64,000 nt of DNA. Source: Levilactobacillus brevis (GTDB taxonomy: Bacteria; Bacillota; Bacilli; Lactobacillales; Lactobacillaceae). Position numbers and translations under genes: made by a program. The notes under the pieces are model-generated. The model saw only the letters and a program-made list of their open reading frames with translations. It was not told the origin of the DNA and made no database searches. The stretch lies in NCBI GenBank assembly GCA_003666485.1, contig CP032931.1, forward strand, positions 744,001 through 808,000. The letters are read 5' to 3'. Below are positions 41,717-50,283 of this stretch, in pieces (positions within the stretch are counted from its first letter, which is position 1; the number at the start of each line of letters is the position of its first letter).

Positions 41717-43459
41717 ATGGCAAAGGTTGAAAGGCCGGTCGTTCAAGAGGTCGGGTTCAATGATCAGGTAAGAACTGAGATTCAAAAGAAGGTTACGGGT
41801 AGCCACGTCGAGCTGTTGCTGGAATACCCCACGGTCTACATCGTTTACGACAAGGAAAAAGCGCATAACTATCAGGTCTACGTTGGGGAAACCAACGACA
41901 TTGCACATCGAACCTGGCAACATTTGGAAATTGATCCGTCGTCGCGTCAGGACTGGAAATACCTGGCAGAAAGCCCTGATCCCCGGCTGGTGGTGATTGG
42001 CCACCCGCACTTCAATAAGTCGCTGACGATGGACATTGAAAATAGCATGATGCTTTACATGTCAGGTGTACCAAGTGTTAAACGTCTGAATAATCGGCGA
42101 GAAAACCAACAAAATAAGTACTACACTGCCAACGAAAAGAATGCCATCTTCTCGGTAATTTGGCGAAAGCTGCATGAAATAGACGCCGACCTATTTCCTA
42201 TCGAATCGATTGTCCGGGACTCTGCACTGTTCAAGGCCTCACCGTTTCACAGCCTGACGCGCGAACAGGACCATGCCCGTGAGAAAATCCTACGTAAGAT
42301 TCAAGCGGCTTTTAAAGCAACGCAGGGGCATCAACTGATTTTGGTGGAAGGTGAAGCGGGGTCTGGCAAGACGGTCTTACTGAGTTCGCTGTTTTATCAG
42401 CTCTGGCAGCTTGGTCAGGACCAAAATTATACAGACTACCATACCGCGGAAAACTACCTATTGGTCAATCATGATGAGCAGGTCAAGGTCTACCAGAACA
42501 TTGCCGAGAAGCTGGGTATCCCAGTGAGTCACGTCAGTAAGCCCACGACCTTTATCACGAATCCCGAGAACAAACGCGTTGACGTTGTTCTGGTTGATGA
42601 GGCCCATCTCTTGTGGACGCAAGGTAAGCAGTCCTATCAAGGGAAGAATCAGTGGGATGACATTCTGTCGCGAGCCAAAGTGGTCGTGGCAGTTTTTGAT
42701 AAACGCCAGATTCTCAGCCGGGAAGGGTACATCTCGGCTGAACAGGTCCAATCGTTGGAAGACCGTGCGACACACCAAGGTGGACTCATCACCCTCAATC
42801 ATCAGTTACGGATGAACGCCAATCAGGCGATGCAAGACTGGTTGACCACCTTCATTCAAGATGGCGTTATCGGTCCCGTTCCGGTGGACCAAAAGTATGA
42901 TTTAAAAGTATTTACGGACCCCGTAGCCATGTATGACGCCATCAAAGAAAAAGCCCAGAATCAAAGCCATGGTTTGTCGCGAATGCTGGCAACCTTTGAC
43001 TGGCCGTATGTGTCTAAGGGGAAGCAAACGTACTACGTCACAGCTGGAAATTTGAAATTGCCGTGGAACAAGCAATTAAAGGCGCCCAAGGGTCAGCCGC
43101 GGTGGACCAAACATTTAGCCTGGGCAGAACAAGAACAGACCCTCGGCGAAGTTGGGTCAACGTTTACGATTCAGGGTTTTGACCTGAACTATAGTGGCGT
43201 CATCATCGGGCCATCCGTTAAGTACCGCGATGGCCACGTGATCTTTGATCCTAGCGCTAGTCAAAATAGCAAGGTCACCAAGAAACGGACGGTGACGGAC
43301 GCCGCTGGCCAGCAACATAAGATCTCTGTGGCCGATGAGCTTTTACCACATGAGTTGAATGTTTTGCTCACAAGGGGCGTCAATGGCCTGTACATTTATG
43401 CAGTCGATGAGGCACTGCAGGCGGCACTATTAGCGGCTCAAGCGCAACGCCAATTCTAA
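41717..43459 (+). CDS. GIY-YIG nuclease fused to DUF2075 ATPase/helicase
   Basis: A 580-residue fusion. Residues 39-75 have a GIY-YIG-like start (TVYIVYDKEKAHNYQVYVGETNDIAHRTWQH). The second part is a P-loop NTPase of the DUF2075 type: Walker A EGEAGSGKT (211-219), Walker B VVLVDEAH (290-297), and a late QGFDLNYSGVIIGPSVKY block; the C terminus has LNVLLTRGVNGLYIY, the SF1 motif VI-like segment. It probably cuts or unwinds nucleic acid. ATG 41717 follows AGGGGTGACAGC. Co-transcribed with MazG; the pair is a candidate defence or repair module (inference). Confidence 0.82.
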   Translation: MAKVERPVVQEVGFNDQVRTEIQKKVTGSHVELLLEYPTVYIVYDKEKAHNYQVYVGETNDIAHRTWQHLEIDPSSRQDWKYLAESPDPRLVVIGHPHFNKSLTMDIENSMMLYMSGVPSVKRLNNRRENQQNKYYTANEKNAIFSVIWRKLHEIDADLFPIESIVRDSALFKASPFHSLTREQDHAREKILRKIQAAFKATQGHQLILVEGEAGSGKTVLLSSLFYQLWQLGQDQNYTDYHTAENYLLVNHDEQVKVYQNIAEKLGIPVSHVSKPTTFITNPENKRVDVVLVDEAHLLWTQGKQSYQGKNQWDDILSRAKVVVAVFDKRQILSREGYISAEQVQSLEDRATHQGGLITLNHQLRMNANQAMQDWLTTFIQDGVIGPVPVDQKYDLKVFTDPVAMYDAIKEKAQNQSHGLSRMLATFDWPYVSKGKQTYYVTAGNLKLPWNKQLKAPKGQPRWTKHLAWAEQEQTLGEVGSTFTIQGFDLNYSGVIIGPSVKYRDGHVIFDPSASQNSKVTKKRTVTDAAGQQHKISVADELLPHELNVLLTRGVNGLYIYAVDEALQAALLAAQAQRQF

Positions 43460-43597
43460 GCAATCCACGTGGTAGTTAATGGGGAAAATGCTATTTGACT
43501 GTCAGGGCCATTTCAGGTGCTTGTCATAGGTGTTCCCCCAAGTTTTAATGACTTTTGTATTCCCCCAAAACAAGGTATCATGGACCTAAAAGGGAAG

Positions 43598-43613
43598 TGT
43601 TTCACGTGGAACA
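43598..43613. promoter_or_regulatory. parS site (ParB/Spo0J binding)
   Basis: TGTTTCACGTGGAACA reads TGTTCCACGTGAAACA on the minus strand, the canonical Bacillus subtilis parS sequence without mismatch. It covers the start codon of rarA (GTG 43606-43608) and the spacer after its ribosome binding site. parS sites cluster around oriC and load ParB and SMC. Confidence 0.88.
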
Positions 43614-44922
43614 AGAGTCGCTATTTGCGAATAACCAGAACACCCCGCTGGCGAGTCGGGTGCGGCCGCGGACGTTGGATCAGTTCGTCGGGCAGACCCA
43701 CTTGTTGGGGACCGGCAAGATTCTACGGGAACTGATTGAAAATGACCAGGTTTCCTCAATGATCTTCTGGGGACCGCCGGGTGTGGGTAAGACCACGCTA
43801 GCCGAGATTATCGCCCGCCAGACGCAGGCCAAATTTCTCAGCTTCAGTGCGGTTGACAGTAGCATCAGCAAGATCAAGAAAATTATGCACCAAGCCGAAA
43901 GTGACCGGGAAATCGGTGAACAGACCATCGTCTTCGTTGACGAAATTCACCGCTTCAACAAGGCCCAACAGGACGCCTTTCTGCCCTACGTGGAGCGAGG
44001 GAGCATCATTCTGATTGGTGCCACCACGGAAAATCCGTCGTTTGAAGTCAACTCCGCGTTATTGTCGCGCTGCAAGGTCTTTGTGCTCAAAGCCTTAGAG
44101 ACCAGCGACATCGAGCAGCTGTTGACCAACGCAATCAATAATCCAGACGGGTTCGATGTCACCGTGAACATCGGTGCCGACGAGCTGCGGGCCATCGCGG
44201 AATTTGCCAACGGTGACGCGCGTAATGCCCTGAACACGCTGGAAATGGCCGTTCTGAACGGTCAGAAGTCTGGCCAAGAAGTTACCGTGACCATGGACGA
44301 CTTGAAGCAGCTGATCACGCAAAAGTTCGTGCTCTACGACAAGACCGGCGAAGAACACTACAATATTATTTCGGCGCTGCACAAATCCATGCGTAACTCC
44401 GACGTGGATGCCGCCATTTACTGGCTGTCGCGAATGCTCGAGGGTGGCGAAGACCCGTTGTACATTGCGCGGCGGCTGGTCCGGTTTGCCAGCGAAGACA
44501 TTGGCTTGGCCGACACGAACGCCCTGAACGTGGCCGTCAACGTGTTTCAGGCCTGCCAATTTCTGGGGATGCCGGAATGTGACGTTCATCTGACGGAAGC
44601 CGTGGCCTACCTGTCGCTGGCACCCAAGTCCAACGCCATTTACAAGGCGCGCCTGGCCGCCAAGAAGGATGTCAAGGTGACCCGCGATGAGCCAGTTCCG
44701 CTCCAGATTCGTAATGCGCCGACTAAGTTGATGAAGAATCTGGACTACGGCAAGGGCTACCAGTACGCCCACGATACCCAGGATAAGCTGACGAACATGC
44801 AGACGATGCCGGACGATTTGCAGGGCCACGTGTACTACGAACCGACCGAGCAGGGACGCGAAGGCCGCTTCAAGGAACGACTGGCGTATATCAAACGTTG
44901 GCACCAGGAACATCGTGGCTAA
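43606..44922 (+). CDS. rarA: Replication-associated recombination protein A (AAA+ ATPase)
   Basis: A 438-residue RarA/MgsA protein: N-terminal NTPLASRVRPRTLDQFVGQ, Walker A GPPGVGKT (56-63), Walker B FVDEIHRF, sensor ATTENPSFEVNSALLSRC and the C-terminal tetramerisation domain (ALHKSMRNSDVDAAIYWLSRMLEGGEDPLYIARRLVR). It acts at stalled replication forks. Start GTG 43606 is eight bases after GGGAAG and lies inside a parS site. A longer upstream frame from 43555 has no ribosome binding site. Followed closely by the ArsC-like gene. Confidence 0.95.
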   Translation: MEQESLFANNQNTPLASRVRPRTLDQFVGQTHLLGTGKILRELIENDQVSSMIFWGPPGVGKTTLAEIIARQTQAKFLSFSAVDSSISKIKKIMHQAESDREIGEQTIVFVDEIHRFNKAQQDAFLPYVERGSIILIGATTENPSFEVNSALLSRCKVFVLKALETSDIEQLLTNAINNPDGFDVTVNIGADELRAIAEFANGDARNALNTLEMAVLNGQKSGQEVTVTMDDLKQLITQKFVLYDKTGEEHYNIISALHKSMRNSDVDAAIYWLSRMLEGGEDPLYIARRLVRFASEDIGLADTNALNVAVNVFQACQFLGMPECDVHLTEAVAYLSLAPKSNAIYKARLAAKKDVKVTRDEPVPLQIRNAPTKLMKNLDYGKGYQYAHDTQDKLTNMQTMPDDLQGHVYYEPTEQGREGRFKERLAYIKRWHQEHRG

Positions 44923-44939
44923 ATGAAGGAGTGAGTGTC

Positions 44940-45368
44940 ATGCGGCAACAGCTTTACTTTCTATGTACGGGAAATTCCTGTCGTAGCCAAATGGCGGAGG
45001 GGTTCGCGCGTACCTTAGCCCCCAGCGACTGGACGATTGCCAGTGCAGGCGTGGAAACGCACGGACTAAACCCGCTTGCGGTCCAGGTTATGGCCGAGGT
45101 CGGCGTGGATGTTTCACAGCACACCTCGAAATTGATCGACGACACGTATCTGAACAATAGCAGCGTGGTCGTCACGCTCTGTGGCGATGCCCGGGACAAG
45201 TGCCCCATGACGCCACCCACCGTTGACCGGCGGCACTGGCCGTTACCCGACCCGGCGCAGGCCACGGGCAGTCAAGCCGAGGTGCTAGCCGCATTTCGAC
45301 AGGTCCGTGATGCGGTCAAGCGCCGCGTGATACAACTGATTCATGAATTGGAGGCACAAGCCAGATGA
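44940..45368 (+). CDS. arsC: Thioredoxin-type arsenate reductase / LMW phosphatase-like protein
   Basis: A 142-residue protein of the low-molecular-weight phosphatase fold. P-loop CTGNSCRS gives Cys9 and Cys14-Arg15; LCGDARDKCP gives Cys81 and Cys88. The Cys pattern equals that of pI258 ArsC (10, 82, 89), which passes electrons from thioredoxin to reduce arsenate. No arsR or arsB is adjacent, so the physiological role is open. ATG 44940 follows AAGGAGTGAGTGTC. The stop overlaps the next start by ATGA. Confidence 0.85.
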   Translation: MRQQLYFLCTGNSCRSQMAEGFARTLAPSDWTIASAGVETHGLNPLAVQVMAEVGVDVSQHTSKLIDDTYLNNSSVVVTLCGDARDKCPMTPPTVDRRHWPLPDPAQATGSQAEVLAAFRQVRDAVKRRVIQLIHELEAQAR

Positions 45369-46204
45369 CAATTACGTTAAACAACGGCGTCACCATGCCC
45401 CAACTCGGCCTGGGCGTCTTTCAGGTCTGGGACCTTGCGGAAACGCAGGCCACCGTCGAAGCTACCCTGCAGTTGGGGTACCGCCTGATTGACACCGCCG
45501 CGGCCTATCACAACGAGACCGCGGTCGGGGCCGCTATTCGGGCCAGCGGCGTGCCGCGCGAGGAGCTCTTCATCACCTCCAAGCTGTGGGTGCAAGACAT
45601 GACGTATGACGGTGCGCGGCGTGGCTTTCAAGACTCACTCGACAAATTGGGCCTGGATTACCTCGACTTATATCTAATTCACCAGCCCATCGGCGACGTT
45701 TACGGCGCCTGGCGCGCCCTGGAAGAGCTCTACGCAGCCGGGAAAATTCGGGCGATTGGCGTGTCCAATTTCACACCAGCCTTGCTGGCGGCCTTTACTC
45801 ATTTCAACCAGGTCCAGCCAGCCGTCAACCAAATTCCCATCAACGTCTTTCACCAGCAGACGGCCGCGGTCAGTTACCTACAGGCTCACCAGATCCAACC
45901 GGAGGCCTGGGGACCGTTTGCTGAGGGGCAAAACGGGTTGTTCACCAATCCCGTCTTGCAAAAGATTGGCCGCAAATATGGTAAAACGCCAGCGCAGATT
46001 GCCTTGCGTTGGCTGCTACAACGCGGCATCGTGGTGATTCCCAAGTCCACGCACGCCGACCGGCTCCAAGAAAATTTGGCAGTGAAGGATTTCGAACTGT
46101 TGCCGACCGACATGGTGGCCATCACAGCGTTGGAATTGCACCAAGCGCCGGTCCAAACGGCCGCCGACGTGGACCGCATTTTACAAATCAAAGTACATGA
46201 CTGA
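45365..46204 (+). CDS. Aldo/keto reductase
   Basis: A 279-residue NADPH-dependent (alpha/beta)8 barrel enzyme. The tetrad is complete: Asp43 and Tyr48 (LIDTAAAYHNE), Lys73 (TSKLW), His106 (YLIHQP); the NADP site is IPKSTHADRLQEN. It resembles 2,5-diketogluconate/methylglyoxal reductases. ATG 45365 overlaps the arsC stop, so translation is coupled and the operon may link redox-thiol and carbonyl detoxification. Ends at a strong terminator. Confidence 0.9.
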   Translation: MTITLNNGVTMPQLGLGVFQVWDLAETQATVEATLQLGYRLIDTAAAYHNETAVGAAIRASGVPREELFITSKLWVQDMTYDGARRGFQDSLDKLGLDYLDLYLIHQPIGDVYGAWRALEELYAAGKIRAIGVSNFTPALLAAFTHFNQVQPAVNQIPINVFHQQTAAVSYLQAHQIQPEAWGPFAEGQNGLFTNPVLQKIGRKYGKTPAQIALRWLLQRGIVVIPKSTHADRLQENLAVKDFELLPTDMVAITALELHQAPVQTAADVDRILQIKVHD

Positions 46205-46210
46205 ATTCCC

Positions 46211-46247
46211 AAGAACCGCCGCGCCAGCACGCAGCGGTTCTTTTTTA
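46211..46247 (+). terminator. Terminator after the arsC-aldo/keto reductase operon
   Basis: AAGAACCGC pairs with GCGGTTCTT (loop of 14) followed by TTTTT. Confidence 0.9.
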
Positions 46248-46300
46248 ACGGAAATTGGCCAGAAACGGTTGAAATTTGCGTTTCAGTAGGTGATACTGGA

Positions 46301-46400
46301 GTTGGTTGGTTCACTAAACCAGAGTAAGTAAAATGTTACCGCTTGCAAAATAGACTAATGCTAACTTGTTTAACAAAACGGTTAGTTGGTTTAGTTAAAC
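46301..46400 (+). promoter_or_regulatory. xylR control region: cre and xylO-like sites
   Basis: A cre-type site TGTTACCGCTTGCA lies at 46334-46347. XylR-type half-sites occur at 46301-46320 (GTTGGTTGGTTCACTAAACC) and 46361-46400 (CTAACTTGTTTAAC... followed by GTTAGTTGGTTTAGTTAAAC). These share GTTNGTT/AAC elements with the perfect xylO palindromes before xylA and both xylT genes, so xylR is probably autoregulated and glucose-repressed. Confidence 0.7.
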
Positions 46401-46439
46401 GTCCAACCACATTGATCACATTACCGAGGAGGGGACCAC

Positions 46440-47633
46440 ATGGTTCGTCGCAGTATGAATCGTAACGAGTTGCATGACCAAAATCTAAGTCTGGTCCTGC
46501 AACAAATTTTTAATAACCATCCCACCTCGCGGATCGCGATTTCTCACCAGTTAAACTTGAACAAGTCCACGATCTCATCACTGTACAACACCCTGATGGC
46601 CGCCGGTTACTTGACAGAGTTGGGGCTGGGGGAGGCGTCGACCGCGGGTGGCCGAAAGCCAACACTGGTGGAGATCAACCGCAACTACGGGTTCACGTTA
46701 ACGTTTGACTTGGGGTACCGGCATTTGCACGCACTTGCCACATTCCTGGACGGACACGTCTGGAAGTATGACCGCATTGAAACCAAGGGGCAGTCGATCC
46801 ACGACATGATCGCCCAGATCAACCAGTACATTACCCAGATGAGCCGCGAAGACCAGACCAGCCACGGCCTATTGGGCATCTGCTTCTCCATTCACGGCAT
46901 CGTGTTCGACAACCAAGTCCAAACATCACCGTTCATTGATATGGGCGACGTCGACTTGGAACAGGTCTTCACCACGGCCTACCAGGTGCCGGTAGTCTTG
47001 GAAAACGAAGCCAACCTGGCCGCCGTGTACGAACGTGACTTCAATGGCGCGCGGGACCTGAACAGCACCGTGACCGTCAGCATTCACCGGGGTATCGGGG
47101 CCGGCATCATCTTGCGTCGCGACCTGTTCCGCGGCGAACACGGGGACGCTGGTGAAATCGGTCAGACCGTCGTCAGCATTGCCATGGACGGGGCCGGTAA
47201 TGCCCATCCCGTCCACGCCGAAGACATCAGCTCCGAAGACGCCATCATCCAGCAGATTGAAGAAAAAAAGGGACTGGCCACGCTGGACCGAGATGGCCTG
47301 GTGCAACTGTATCGGGAGCACGATGTGGACACTGTGGTGGTCTTGCGACAATTTACCACAGCCATCGGCGGCTTGATCTACAACCTAATGCGTTCGCTTG
47401 ACCCGGACGCCTTTTTCCTGAACTCGCCGCTAGTCGAAGAGATCCCGGACCTGTTGACGCAGATTCGTGAGGTCTACCAGGCCTTGGCGCAAAATGACCT
47501 GCCCATCGACGTCACGCAAAATGCCCGGCTGGCCACGGTTTTGGGCGGTTGTTCGGTGATCACGCACCGTGTCTTGAATCTGACACATTATGAATTGAAT
47601 TTTGAACGGCCTAGCGCCGAAACCGCTGAATAA
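46440..47633 (+). CDS. xylR: Xylose repressor, ROK family
   Basis: A 397-residue ROK-family repressor: N-terminal winged helix (residues 5-70, MNRNELHDQNLSLVLQQIFNNHPTSRIAISHQLNLNKSTISSLYNTL) and a ROK sugar-kinase-like domain (DLGYRHLHAL, NEANLAAVYE, GIGAGIILRRDLFRGEHGDAGEIG). It binds xylO palindromes and releases on xylose binding. It lies upstream of xylA but is separated by the surface protein gene. ATG 46440 follows GAGGAGGGGACCAC. Confidence 0.92.
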   Translation: MVRRSMNRNELHDQNLSLVLQQIFNNHPTSRIAISHQLNLNKSTISSLYNTLMAAGYLTELGLGEASTAGGRKPTLVEINRNYGFTLTFDLGYRHLHALATFLDGHVWKYDRIETKGQSIHDMIAQINQYITQMSREDQTSHGLLGICFSIHGIVFDNQVQTSPFIDMGDVDLEQVFTTAYQVPVVLENEANLAAVYERDFNGARDLNSTVTVSIHRGIGAGIILRRDLFRGEHGDAGEIGQTVVSIAMDGAGNAHPVHAEDISSEDAIIQQIEEKKGLATLDRDGLVQLYREHDVDTVVVLRQFTTAIGGLIYNLMRSLDPDAFFLNSPLVEEIPDLLTQIREVYQALAQNDLPIDVTQNARLATVLGGCSVITHRVLNLTHYELNFERPSAETAE

Positions 47634-47672
47634 AAAATCTGACTCGCCGTGATGGCTGAGTCAGATTTTTTG
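47632..47672. terminator. Bidirectional terminator between xylR and the surface protein gene
   Basis: AAAAAATCTGACTC pairs with GAGTCAGATTTTTT around a 12-base loop; it serves both converging genes. Confidence 0.92.
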
Positions 47673-47674
47673 GT

Positions 47675-49927
47675 TTAGCGTTGTTTGCGTCGTTTCAAAC
47701 CAAAGCCGACGAGCGCTCCTAGTAGCAGTGCCAGCCCAATTAATGGTGAGCGGGTCTGTTCGTTGGTTTGTGGCAAGGTCGTCTTGGCTGCGGGGGTGAT
47801 CGTAGCGGGTGACGCTGTGGCGGTTACGGTGGCCTTCGCTGGATTAGGGTCGCCAGCAGATGTCGACAGGTCGGCAACGGTAGCGCCTTGGCCACCAGTG
47901 CTGACCAGGTTAGCAACGTCACCAGCTTGCGGCTTGTCTGGGGGTGTCGCTTGGTTAACTAAGTCTTCTGCTGTGGCGGCACTACCACCGCTATCAGTCG
48001 TAGTCGTTGGCTTAGTCGGCTTGGGATTATTCCCCGCCTCATCAAGCTTGTTATAAACGTAGGTGACCACGACATCAGCCGCACCCAGTGTCCCACTAGC
48101 ATTGGCTGGTGTCGTCGTGAGGCTGAAGCCAGGAATATCGATGGCAGTGGTCGTATAGTGATCGCCAGCTTGCCCCGTTTGAAGGTGGTCGGCATGCAGC
48201 GACTGGCCGTTTTGGTCAACGTAGTGCGTCGTCACGGTGACGGTCGTCGTCGGTGTCACGACGGGTGGCGTAACGGGGGTGACCGGCTTGGTGGCATCCT
48301 TGGTGAAGTACAGGGAAATGGTCTGCGGGTCAGTGGTGTACGGCCCGGTCAGTTCGCCGTCCGCGTGGTCAAAGGTGTAGCCTTTAAGGTTGATGGTTTC
48401 CGCCGTCAGGTCGTAGGTGTCGCTGGTCAGCTTACCCGTGACAACTTGGTCGGCTTGAATCGATTTGCTGTCGGTGTCGAGGTATTTGACGGTGAGGTCG
48501 CCGGCTGTTTTGGGGTTGTCGTAGGGGATGAAGACGTTTGCCTGTACTTCATATCCCCCCACGATATCTTCCATTAAGTAGTATGTGACAGGATTCTGAA
48601 TGATAGAAATATCTACACGATCACTTGGGACGTCGGCTGGGGAAATTTGTTTTGGAATATTAATGAAAGTGACACTGCCGTCAGGATTGGCAACGTGAGC
48701 GCCTTGTTCATTGGTTTTAATGGTTCCACCGCGAAGAAAGCGATGAGTAGCACCGGCTCCAGTCATCGGATCTTGCCAAACGTATAAGTCCTTGATGGTT
48801 TTAGTATAGTCCGTAGCAACGTCGTACTGTAAGTTTGCACTGTAGTTTTGTGGTAATTTAAAAATTTGCGGAATTGTGATTGTTGGATTCGAGGGGTCGA
48901 TTGTTACCAAGTCTGTCAGAACGATATCCTGTGTTCCGAATTCCATATCTGAGTATTGCTTGTAGTCCAGAGCAGAAAAATCAGCAATGGCGTTACCGGA
49001 AATCATTAATTGTTTTAAGCTTTTAAGATCGGTTAATGCAGATATATTTGAGATTCGGTTGCTACTTAAATCAAGGTAGGTCAACTTTGTCAGCGCAGCT
49101 AGTTGTGAAATGTCAGTGATATCACCATTTAAATATTTGTGAAACTGACGGTTCATTAGGTTATAGCCAAGGTCAAGGTGAGTCAAATTAGTGGCGTATT
49201 GTAGTCCCTCTAGTGAATATGAGGAGGTACCGTCAATGAATGTAGATGTTTGTCCCCAGCCAATTTCAAGACTAGTTAGTTTTAAAAGGTCAGCCTTAGT
49301 AAGGGCTGCAACAGTTTTCTTTAACTGAGATGCCACTAGGTCTTGTAGCGCCTTATTTGGCATCCAATCATCAATCGACTCATTCACTGTCACAGCGGGT
49401 GCGGCCTCAACTACGGGTGCAGTGGCTACGGTTGGTGCGGAACGCATCAAGCCATAGCGGTTGTGGACGTTGAGAGTCTTTGCAGGCTGAGTAGGAATGT
49501 CGGTATCGGTCTTCTCACTGGTTTCATCTGACGAGGAGGACTTATCCGCCGTATCAACAAGTTCCGGGTCATTTACTTCTTCGGATTCCTTAGGCGTGAT
49601 TGCGGGGTCGTCTACATCAACGTTCGAATTTGGTTCAGAATCCGGGACTGGGTCATCAGTGGCCTTTTCAGCGCTCGGCGTTTCTGCAGATGTCGGCGTG
49701 GTTTCAGCGGGTTGCGTATCTTTAAGCGCGACAGTTGTTTTGGTGGTTTCGTCCGGTTGGATCGTTGATTGTTCGGCCACCGGGTCATCGGTCGTTGGCG
49801 TGGTATCCGCTAAGGCCGTCGTGCCACCAAAAGTTAGTAGTAAGCCAGCTGTTAGCCCAGCAAAAATCCAAGATTTACCACTCTTGTACATCTTATAGTG
49901 CAGCGATTCATTGTGCCCCTTAAACAT
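47675..49927 (-). CDS. LPXTG-type surface protein with leucine-rich repeats and MucBP domains
   Basis: A 750-residue sortase-anchored protein. It starts with a KxYKxGKxW signal (KMYKSGKSW, residues 12-20), cut near ALA-40. Residues 41-170 are a Thr/Asp/Ser-rich spacer. About 190-330 hold leucine-rich repeats of internalin type (LTHLDLGYN, LTYLDLSSNRIS, LKQLMISGNAI). Two MucBP-like modules follow (TVKYLDTDSKSI... about 480-550 and TTHYVDQNGQSL... about 575-635), then a Thr/Ala stalk and LPQTNE (718-723), hydrophobic span and RRKQR. Probably an adhesin for mucus or matrix. ATG 49927 follows GGAGGAGGACCTATT. Confidence 0.92.
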   Translation of the reverse strand: MFKGHNESLHYKMYKSGKSWIFAGLTAGLLLTFGGTTALADTTPTTDDPVAEQSTIQPDETTKTTVALKDTQPAETTPTSAETPSAEKATDDPVPDSEPNSNVDVDDPAITPKESEEVNDPELVDTADKSSSSDETSEKTDTDIPTQPAKTLNVHNRYGLMRSAPTVATAPVVEAAPAVTVNESIDDWMPNKALQDLVASQLKKTVAALTKADLLKLTSLEIGWGQTSTFIDGTSSYSLEGLQYATNLTHLDLGYNLMNRQFHKYLNGDITDISQLAALTKLTYLDLSSNRISNISALTDLKSLKQLMISGNAIADFSALDYKQYSDMEFGTQDIVLTDLVTIDPSNPTITIPQIFKLPQNYSANLQYDVATDYTKTIKDLYVWQDPMTGAGATHRFLRGGTIKTNEQGAHVANPDGSVTFINIPKQISPADVPSDRVDISIIQNPVTYYLMEDIVGGYEVQANVFIPYDNPKTAGDLTVKYLDTDSKSIQADQVVTGKLTSDTYDLTAETINLKGYTFDHADGELTGPYTTDPQTISLYFTKDATKPVTPVTPPVVTPTTTVTVTTHYVDQNGQSLHADHLQTGQAGDHYTTTAIDIPGFSLTTTPANASGTLGAADVVVTYVYNKLDEAGNNPKPTKPTTTTDSGGSAATAEDLVNQATPPDKPQAGDVANLVSTGGQGATVADLSTSAGDPNPAKATVTATASPATITPAAKTTLPQTNEQTRSPLIGLALLLGALVGFGLKRRKQR

Positions 49928-50193
49928 AATAGGTCCTCCTCCGGTGAATAGTACTGATTACCCATTTTTTTAATATCGGGTGATAAGCTAAATAGACAGT
50001 CCTAATTGTCCTATCGTCAACGTCTATTATAAGCGCATTTATAAGGAAAATCTAGATAATATCAAAAAAGTTAACGATCATAACTATACGTTTATACTGT
50101 ATATCAATAACGATTTTTTACTAGCCAAGGCCGTTAAACAACCACCGCAATAGGTTCAGAATGCGCTCCAAAAAAATTCCCAACAAAATTCGA

Positions 50194-50264
50194 GAAAACG
50201 CTTGCAAAAACAGAAAAACCTTGTATACTGATATTTGTAAGTTGGTTGTCGCAACGAACTAACT
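50194..50264 (+). promoter_or_regulatory. xylA promoter with cre and xylO
   Basis: TTGCAA (50202-50207), 16 bases, TATACT (50224-50229) form the promoter. A cre GAAAACGCTTGCAA (50194-50207) covers the -35. The operator at 50240-50264 is an interrupted inverted repeat, AGTTGGTT and AACTAACT-type arms (AGTTNGTT/AACNAACT), just after the start point. CcpA and XylR would both block transcription. Confidence 0.85.
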
Positions 50265-50283
50265 AGGAGGGTATTATAAAATT

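Noticed and set aside
49497-49898. 133-codon Ser/Val-rich plus-strand ORF
   Set aside because: It is the antisense of the Thr/Asp-rich spacer of the surface protein and has no ribosome binding site.
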